NCBI RefSeq assembly: GCF_030265065.1
Contig: NC_080395.1
Location: 3,913,501-3,977,500 of the forward strand
DNA: 64,000 nucleotides
DNA from: Corythoichthys intestinalis
Lineage: Eukaryota; Chordata; Actinopteri; Syngnathiformes; Syngnathidae
Reading direction: 5' to 3'
The position numbers and the translations under genes are program-made. The notes below the pieces were generated by a model that saw only the letters and a program-made list of their open reading frames with translations, was not told the origin of the DNA and ran no database searches. Every line of letters starts with the position of its first letter. The stretch's first letter is position 1. This document shows, one piece after another, positions 57,145 to 64,000 of the stretch.

Positions 57145-59275
57145 CGGCAATGTTCGCCCTAAACGGGGGCAATTCCCCCTCGCGACATACCCTTTTTAAT
57201 GCGTACACATGGATTTTACTGAATAAAGCTAATGTGAAGGCAAACAGTCTCGCCTTCTTATCATAGCTAAACTTTCAAATGGAGTAGAAATCTTTCAAAC
57301 TAAACGTTTAACAACGTCAAATATGTGTTAATGATAGCAAAAGAAATAGGGTAAAGACATTGCATTGCATTGTACCAAGATATAGTACACCCGAAACGAA
57401 CTGGTCACTTCAGGAGACTGGGTTCTGATCTGCAGCATCAAAAGAAAGCATTGTCATTCACCCAAGTAGGAAGGTCCTTACCAAGTACTCCTACAGCTGT
57501 AAAGATTGCCGAGAGAAAAACTTGCGTACACCTCACACACTGCGAAAGGGTCATTTCAACCGAGACATACATCGAGGAAGAGTAGCAGCCTATACTGTAC
57601 TTTTAGTGTATAAAAACACTGCGGGTCAGTGAAGATATTGCAGAGGCACTCTTGCCGTTTCGGGATTCTCGATCGACAAGGCAGTGCCTAGGTGGGCAAG
57701 GAACATTCGAATCACTTATGTAGTCGTCTTCCTGGTGGCTTTTACTTACATGTATGGGGGTATCCTTTACAGATGCTTACAAATGTTCGTGACGCGACCT
57801 CAACTGACTGATGTGGATACCAACTATGATCTGCAATTTGAAAGAAAAAGCACCATTTTTGACTTACCAGTTCATGGAGACAACGAGAGCATTACAACCG
57901 ATAGTCCCACAACATGCACCGACAAGACAAACACAGCCACCATGCCGAAACAACACCTGAGAAGGCGGAAATGTGCCGACACACATGTATTAATCCCACC
58001 TGCATGCATACACATAGCCAAAAAATATTCATAGAGGTGTCTCATGCTCTGCTCCCCTTCCTTTTAAGGTTGACACTTTCTCTTGTTGCAAGGGCCATGC
58101 CAAACAAAAAGAGAGGTGAAGGGTTTTTTTTTTTCAGAACGATTGTGGAAACTGTATTTTGTAGTCTAGTATTGCATTGCATAGTTTCCCTCCTTCTCCT
58201 TGCAAGCTTTTCAACTAAATCGAGTGCCTTCTCTCCTTATTTTTGTTCATGTTTATAAATGTCCTCCTAAGGATTCGTCTTTGAACTTGACGGAATGCGT
58301 GTGTGATGTCTCTGATAGCTTTTAGGATGCGACCTGGTCAGCAACGGCACGAGGCGGGCAGGCGCATCGATCGGTTCCGTCCCGCGGATCCGTCCGGGGC
58401 AGCCGGCGGCGAACGGACCCAAGCCTGAGCGGGAAAGAGCGGTACAGCATTCAGCATAAAGTATAATCCAACAGTGTAGCCTATAATATGACCATTAAAT
58501 GGCAAAAGCTATTTTTCTGAATGTGCTTGTTTTAGTCAGTGTCATTACTGCCATCATAAAATCTTAAGCATTTCATTGGCATAAGTTTGAGCAGTACAGC
58601 TTAATGTAGAATGCTTGTTGCTTATTGTTTACAAGATATTTCTATATACTTACACAAGACGGTACAAAGCGGCCTCGCTCATCGATTTCGAGGAGGTTCG
58701 CCCACCGGAGTCGGGTTCTTGACAACGCCGCCGCTACTGGGAGGTGGAGTTCATGGGGAAGGTCTACCACGCTGTGACCAAACTGCTGGTAGTTGTTTTG
58801 TGACGTGAATTGAAACATGTTTGTCACTAGTCGCCGTCCTATCCATTTGGACTGGAAGGGTCTGTCCAAAAGGATTGGACTTTGAGCACCGTCTTAATGG
58901 ACAATGATTTGTGTACACACTAAACTACTGTAAATATTTCCTGATACGCCCACTATTGGTACAACTCAGTGGTGTTCTTAACATCATGGCTCACACTTGT
59001 TACAACGCTCTCTCGTGTAGCAACAAAAGCCTGCTGCAGATTGGGCTGGTGTGACGCGAAAAATAAAATTAACCAGCTGAATCCGCAGTCCTTCTGCGGA
59101 TAATAGTATGACCGTGTAGTGGGGATCAACTCAATCACTCACGTCACATCCGCCGTCTTCCTCAACCTGAAACTCTAGCCGGAAGTCACTCATTTTAATG
59201 GCGTGGAATTCTATAAGCTGAATGAATATATCGATTGCTTTCACACGCATCCAAGAAGTCTATTTCATTCAGAAG
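57145..59275. other. Centre of the large inverted repeat, unidentified
   Basis: No recognised gene. Open frames of 71-116 codons at 57370-58258 show no family features; 57684 has one hydrophobic segment (TYVVVFLVAFTYMYGGILY). GC-richer sequence at 58350-58430 and 58670-58860 could be exonic but lacks a supporting pattern. Confidence 0.35.
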
Positions 59276-59534
59276 TAGGGTTGGGCATCGTTTGAAATTG
59301 AACGATTCCGTTTCCATGTTTCAATTCCGGTTCTGAACGATTGTCGATTCCGATTGTTTTAAGAGGCAGGGTCCACCCCCCCCCCCCCCCCCCAAAAAAA
59401 AATTTAAAAATGTATTAGTTTCTTAAATGTCTTAACTTCTGGATGTTTTCTTGAAATGATATAACTATAAAATCACTTATTGCTATTATCTTATTTGCTG
59501 CCTTGTGTGGTTATTCTCGTACTACTTTCCATCC
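59276..59534. mobile_element. Left-end fragment of a hAT element (TAGGGTTGGGCATCG)
   Basis: Tip TAGGGTTGGGCATCGTTTG, then AACGATTCC/GATTCCGATT words and a poly-C run at 59377. No right tip was found. Confidence 0.5.
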
Positions 59535-59745
59535 ATGGCAAATAGTGTTATACATGTATAGCGCTCAAGGTGCTCAAAGCGCTTTACACTACATTGCCAT
59601 CTACCTACTAGGAGCAATGTGGGCTTCAGTATCTTGCTGAAGGATACTTAGGCGAGTTCATCAGGGCAGAGAATCGAACCCACAACCTCTGGGTTGGAGG
59701 ACAGCTACTCTACCACTGAGCCACACCATTCATCCATCATCTACT
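59535..59745. repeat. Dispersed repeat (TATAGCGCTCAAGG ... ACCACTGAGCCAC)
   Basis: TATAGCGCTCAAGGTGCTCA, CAATGTGGGCTTCAGTATCT, GAATCGAACCCACAACCTC and CTACTCTACCACTGAGCCAC are a consensus I know from many teleost genomes. The ATCGAACCCACAACC core is also tRNA B-box-like in reverse. Class uncertain (SINE or LINE tail). Confidence 0.65.
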
Positions 59746-60229
59746 GCTTAACCTGGGGTCGGATCGCGGGAACAGCAGAAGACAGACACAACCTTTCCTT
59801 CCTTTCCTTTCCCTTTGGCGCGGCACTCAGCTATCCTACTCGGCATTTTTATTCCAGGAGGTGTTTAATCATACTGGTCTTTCAGCCACCTTTGCATGAT
59901 ATAGTTGTGTTGCAAATGTTGCACTGAGCTGACTGGTCTTTTTTTTGTAAAGTTGTGCCAAACGTTTTAGCACTGCTGCAACGTGTCCGTGGTTGTAATC
60001 AAGTTGCAGTGCACAAACACGCGGTTCGTGTGCCTTCTTTGTGGTTTTCGGCAGCAATTCTGGGCACAAAGCCACTCAATCTGAAAAAATGGTGACAATA
60101 ATGCACATATATGGTGTTGTGGATGTCACCGAAGGTTACACCCAGCGTGGCCTGTCTAGGAGGATCAGAAAGACAAGTTGTCACACGGACAGGAGGAGAA
60201 GAGGCAACAACAAGGCCGCGTAAGTTCCC
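59746..60229. other. Right side of the inverted-repeat centre
   Basis: No gene recognised. Short frames only. Confidence 0.35.
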
Positions 60230-61388
60230 ATAGCAAAAATTTGTTGCTCATCTGTTGCTTAATCTCATCTTGTGAGACGAATTTGAGAGTCTCAAATTTA
60301 TCTCATTCTCTGCTTATTTGTTTCTGAATTTGTGCTCCTAAGGGTACCCTTAGGAGCAAGGAATGAGTAAATGAGCAAAGACTTCATTGAGACAAAGGAG
60401 ATCGATTTGAGAAAACCAGATTTTAGCAATATTTGAGAAGACATGAGTTCTCAAAATTGTCTCAATCATGTCTCGGTTTCTTTGCAGTGGAATTTAAGAG
60501 AATGGAATGAGAAACCTGAGACTTATATGAGATATATCCGAGACATATGAACCTTAAAAAAGATCTCATCTATGTGTCACTTGATTCTCTAAAAGATCTT
60601 AGAATTTGGGTTATCAAAGCCATACTTGAGGCATGTGAGAAAACATTGAGAATGTAATTTAATATGAATGATAAATTAAGAATAACTCAATGAAAACTAA
60701 TGTTTAGTATTACAAAATGTATGCATTTAAAAAAAAAAAAAAAATCACAACAAAATACAATATAAAATGTAAGAAGAAAAACACTTGAAAAAAACCCATT
60801 TCAACTGTGTGAAAGCTTTATTTAAAATATTTAGAACAGCTCAACATTACTTCACAAATTCATTAAAGCTACACTAGGTAAGTTTTCAAACTTTATAAAA
60901 TATTTTCATAACATTTTTGATCATATGTCAACTGACGAGTTGAATGCCACCTCTTAGATCTTGAAGGGGTCTGTATCGCTTTCACCGTCACTAATTAACT
61001 GACTGTCCCCATTCATAAATATGGAAGTCGATGCTAACGCTTTGCACGCATTCTGCAAAGATGGCAGAGCAACGAGAGAAAAAGTTTGAAAAAGGCAGCT
61101 ACCAGGAATTACAGAACGATGAGTTCGGGTGGGGTGGGCCTCACTGATTCATTACCTTATTACTTTTCATTCTTCACACAGCCGGTGGAAACATTTTTTA
61201 TCCAGCTGCAGGTGACCATTGTGATTTTACGACACTATTCGGGTGTGCGCTGGTCCTCATGGGAAACGCGGTCTTCCTTAAAGCAGTAAAGTGAAGTAAT
61301 TTCTTCACATGCCAAATAGGGTCACAAGTAAAGTAATTAAACATTGTTCAACAAATAAAGCATGAAAAAATAATTTATATGTTGTATA

Positions 61389-63006
61389 CAGTGCCTTGTA
61401 AAAGTATTCGCCCCCCTTGAATCTTGCAACCTTTCGCCACATTTCAGGCTTCAAACATAAAGATATGAAATTTATTTTTTTTGTCAAGAATCAACAACAA
61501 GTGGGACACAATCGTGAAGTGGAACAACATTTATTGGATAATTTAAACTTTTTTAACAAATAAAAAACTGAAAAGTGGGGCGTGTAATATTATTCGGCCC
61601 GTTTACTTTCAGTGCAGCAAACTCACTCCAGAAATTCAGTGAGGATCTCTGAATGATCCAATGTTGTCCTAAATGACCGATGATGATAAATAGAATCCAC
61701 CTGTGTGTAATCAAGTCTCCGTATAAATGCACCTGCTCTGTGATTGTCTCAGGGTTCTGTTTAAACTGCAAGGAGCATTATGAAAACCAAGGAACACACC
61801 AGGCAGGTCCGAGATACTGTTGTGGAGAAGTTTAAAGCTGGATTTGGATACAAAAAGATTTAAACATCTCAAGGAGCACTGTGCAAGCCATCATATTGAA
61901 ATGGAAGGAGCATCAGACCACTGCAAATCTACCACGACCCGCCCGTCCTTCCAAACTTTCTTCTCAAACAAGGAGAAAACTGATCAGAGATGCAGCCAAG
62001 AGGCCCATGATCACTCTGGATGAACTGCAGAGATCTACAGCTGAGGTGGGAGAGTCTGTCCATAGGACAACAATCAGTCTTACACTGCACAAATCTGGCC
62101 TTTATGGAAGAGTGGCAAGAAGAAAGCAATTTCTCAAAGATATCCATAAAAAGTCTCGTTTAAAGTTTGCCACAAGCCACCTGGGAGACACACCAAACAT
62201 GTGGAAGAAGGTGCTCTGGTCAGATGAAACCAAAATTGAACTTTTTGGCCACAATGCAAAACCATATGTTTGGCGTAAAAGCAACACAGCTCATCACCCT
62301 GAACACACCATCCCCACTCTCAAACATGGTGGTGGCAGCATCATGGTTTGGGCCTGCTTTTCTTCCGCAGGGACAGGGAAGATGGTTAAAATTGACGGGA
62401 AGATGGATGCAGCCAAATAGAGGAACATTCTGGAAGAAAACCTGTTGGTATCTGCACAAGACCTGAGACTGGGACGGAGATTTATCTTCCAACAGGACAA
62501 TGATCCAAAACATAAAGCCAAATCTACAATGCAATGGTTCAAAAATAAACGTATCCAGGTGTTAGAACGGCCAAGTCAAAGTCCAGACCTGAATCCAATC
62601 GAGAATCTGTGGAAAGAGCTGAAGACTGCTGTTCACAAACACTCTCCATCCAACCTCACTGAGCTCGAGCTGTTTTGCAAGGAAGAATGGTCAAGAATGT
62701 CAGTCTCTCGATGCGCAAAACTGATAGAAACATACCCCAAGCGACTTGCAGCTGTAATTGGAGCAAAAGGTGGCGCTACAAAGTATTAATGCAAGGGGGC
62801 CGAATAATATTGCACGCCCTTCTTTTCAGTTTTTTATTTGTTAAAAAAGTTTAAATTATCCAATAAATTTTGTTCCACTTCACGATTGTGTCCCACTTGT
62901 TGATTCTTGACAAAAAAAATTAAATTTTATATCTTTATGTTTGAAGCCTGAAATGTGGCGAAAGGTTGCAAGGTTCAAGGGGGCCGAATACTTTTGCAAG
63001 GCACTG
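61389..63006. mobile_element. Full-length Tc1-like transposon, 1618 bp
   Basis: Tips CAGTGCCTTGTAAAAGTATT and CTTTTGCAAGGCACTG are flanked by TA (61387-61388, 63007-63008). Terminal inverted repeats extend for roughly 200 bp. It sits just outside the right arm of the large inverted repeat. Confidence 0.93.
61780..62789 (+). pseudogene. Tc1-like transposase, nearly complete
   Basis: It starts [20 protein letters not shown] at 61780. A small deletion after FGYKKI shifts the frame. It then continues [12 protein letters not shown]-like, [16 protein letters not shown] (second helix-turn-helix), [13 protein letters not shown] (first Asp), [13 protein letters not shown], an in-frame TAG after KMDAAK, then FIFQQDNDPKHKAKST (second Asp) and DLNPIENLWKEL (Glu), ending GAKGGATKY at 62789. 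All three catalytic residues are kept. About two lesions make it inactive but young; its length is close to the usual 340 residues. Confidence 0.88.
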
Positions 63007-63880
63007 TATTTGACAAAATAATCGCGTTTCCGAAGTTCGAGCCTGAAAGGGGACGAACCCGGAAGTGATACGTCACACCAGGAACGCGATGGCACCTCCA
63101 TACATACGGCCGCCATACAAAGCCCTTCAAACAATTATTCAAACAGCGATAAAAGCCATAGATCGAGCGCAAGGGAGAAGATCCACGTTTTTGAAGAGTT
63201 GGAGGAAGAAGAGGAGCTCGGAATTTTATGTTTATGTATTAGCCAGATGCTAATCAGGATGCAAACAATGTGCCTAGACTACCTGACATGGAATGGATAC
63301 AAGACCCATCGAGATTACAAGATTGGTAAGATATAGGCTGTTATTATTTTCATGATTTGAAGATGCATGCATTTGCACATAATTTTATGTTTTTGTCTAT
63401 CTGATGACATTGTTAAAAAAAATAATAATCAGACTGCATGTTCATTTTGGCAGATCCGGCAGCTCTCGTGCATATAAAATAATAATATAAAAACGTTGGG
63501 GGGAAAGAAGGAGATGAGTCTTCGATGGCTTTCTCCACTTTATTGTGGCAACAATAAGAAAACAAAATAATAGCGGACTCCCGCCACATTCGACCGCGAA
63601 GTTTTGCTTCTCGCTGATCTCCTCCTCGCCTCCCACTCCAGCGTCTCTTAAACGGATTGTGCATCGTGTCTTGTTATGAGCTTTTTGTTTACAAATGTAT
63701 CGAACACACGACGCACTGACAACCTTGTCTCTTTATTAACACCTGGAGCAGTTCTTATGGAAAAGTTAGAACACAGCTCGGCACAGCTCTCGGCAGGAAT
63801 TGGCGTCTAATGGCGTGAGGAAATGTAGTTTTTTTCACACAAGCGAACAGATTACAAAGCACCACTTCAGTGTTGTCCCG
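63007..63880. other. Right-edge stretch, possible exon fragments
   Basis: 63165-63330 is GC/A-rich with a donor-like TTG|GTAAGAT at 63327 and acidic frames (EELEEEEELG). It could be an exon of a gene or transposon but no family is recognised. Otherwise A/T-rich. Confidence 0.3.
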
Positions 63881-63882
63881 AG

Positions 63883-63901
63883 ACTACATTTCCCATGATT
63901 C
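63883..63901 (+). promoter_or_regulatory. SBS/ZNF143-type promoter motif
   Basis: ACTACATTTCCCATGATTC closely follows the ACTACAATTCCCAKMATGC motif bound by ZNF143/THAP11 complexes at vertebrate promoters. CpGs increase after it and the window ends 100 bp later. A promoter for a gene to the right is inferred. Confidence 0.45.
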
Positions 63902-64000
63902 ACTGCATGACCTGCGCGCTCGCTGATTCGCTGCGAGATTGACTCAATGGCTACGCTAAACCAACACGCTATTTTTCAGCTGTCAGCGGCTCTCATAGCT

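Larger units (their letters stand above)
53753..61288. repeat. Large inverted repeat, ~1.1-kb arms
   Basis: Left arm 53753-54850 and right arm 60230-61288 are inverted copies, about 90% identical by eye, with collinear landmarks: TTAAGGAAGACCGCGTTTCC, TAGAGAATCAAGTG, GGGTACCCTTAGGAGCA and TTTTGCTATGGG. The inner ends coincide at CTATGGG. A 2.3-kb hAT later inserted at the left inner end. The remaining centre (57145-60229) is 3.1 kb. Confidence 0.88.

Noticed and set aside
57684-58258. Membrane protein gene in the inverted-repeat centre
   Set aside because: One hydrophobic segment in a 116-codon frame, no splice-supported extension and no recognised family; left as unidentified.

Overview
The window looks like teleost fish DNA. 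It has intron-bearing vertebrate genes with GT-AG junctions, two KRAB-less C2H2 zinc-finger genes of the kind that is amplified in fish, a fish-type multi-CTLD lectin gene, and a very dense load of hAT and Tc1 DNA transposons. The acidic linkers of the zinc-finger genes (ADSLILPLTDSD-like, followed by TGEKPFACSVCG repeats) recall the large zinc-finger family I associate with pipefishes and seahorses. That narrower placement is inference only.

Layout. 1-4015 (minus): the 5' part of a multi-CTLD lectin-like gene that runs off the left edge. Its long third intron carries a Tc1-like element with a hAT element inserted in it. 4.6-10 kb: hAT elements, a TATC microsatellite, a small TIR element and one exon-like piece of a transposon-encoded SAP-like protein. 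10352-20077 (plus): zinc-finger gene A, a short first exon and a finger-array exon separated by an 8.4-kb intron. That intron holds a 2.7-kb minisatellite split by an ISL2EU-like insertion, a hAT with an internal 351-bp tandem array, and further hAT copies. 20-27 kb: repeats. 27221-30902 (plus): zinc-finger gene B, with the same two-exon, phase-1 design. Its intron contains an internally deleted element keeping two inward-facing first exons (a THAP exon and a YqaJ-partner-like exon).

31-53 kb is almost entirely transposon on transposon. At least eight hAT copies there have readable ends and 8-bp target duplications. It also has a Harbinger fragment, a THAP-domain pseudogene, a 1.1-kb tandem duplication, and two pieces of a fossil Ty3/Gypsy-type LTR element. 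53.75-61.29 kb is a large inverted repeat with arms of about 1.1 kb around a centre I could not identify. A three-level hAT nest sits at the inner edge of the left arm. 61.4-63.0 kb is a full-length Tc1-like element with a nearly readable transposase. The right edge holds an SBS/ZNF143-type promoter motif, perhaps belonging to a gene outside the window.

How the parts relate. I see no operon-like or pathway relation among the host genes. The informative structure is chronological: inserted elements with intact target duplications give a relative order of insertions. The two zinc-finger genes show finger duplication and contraction. Exon coordinates come from splice-site reading and phase matching by eye, not from transcript data.
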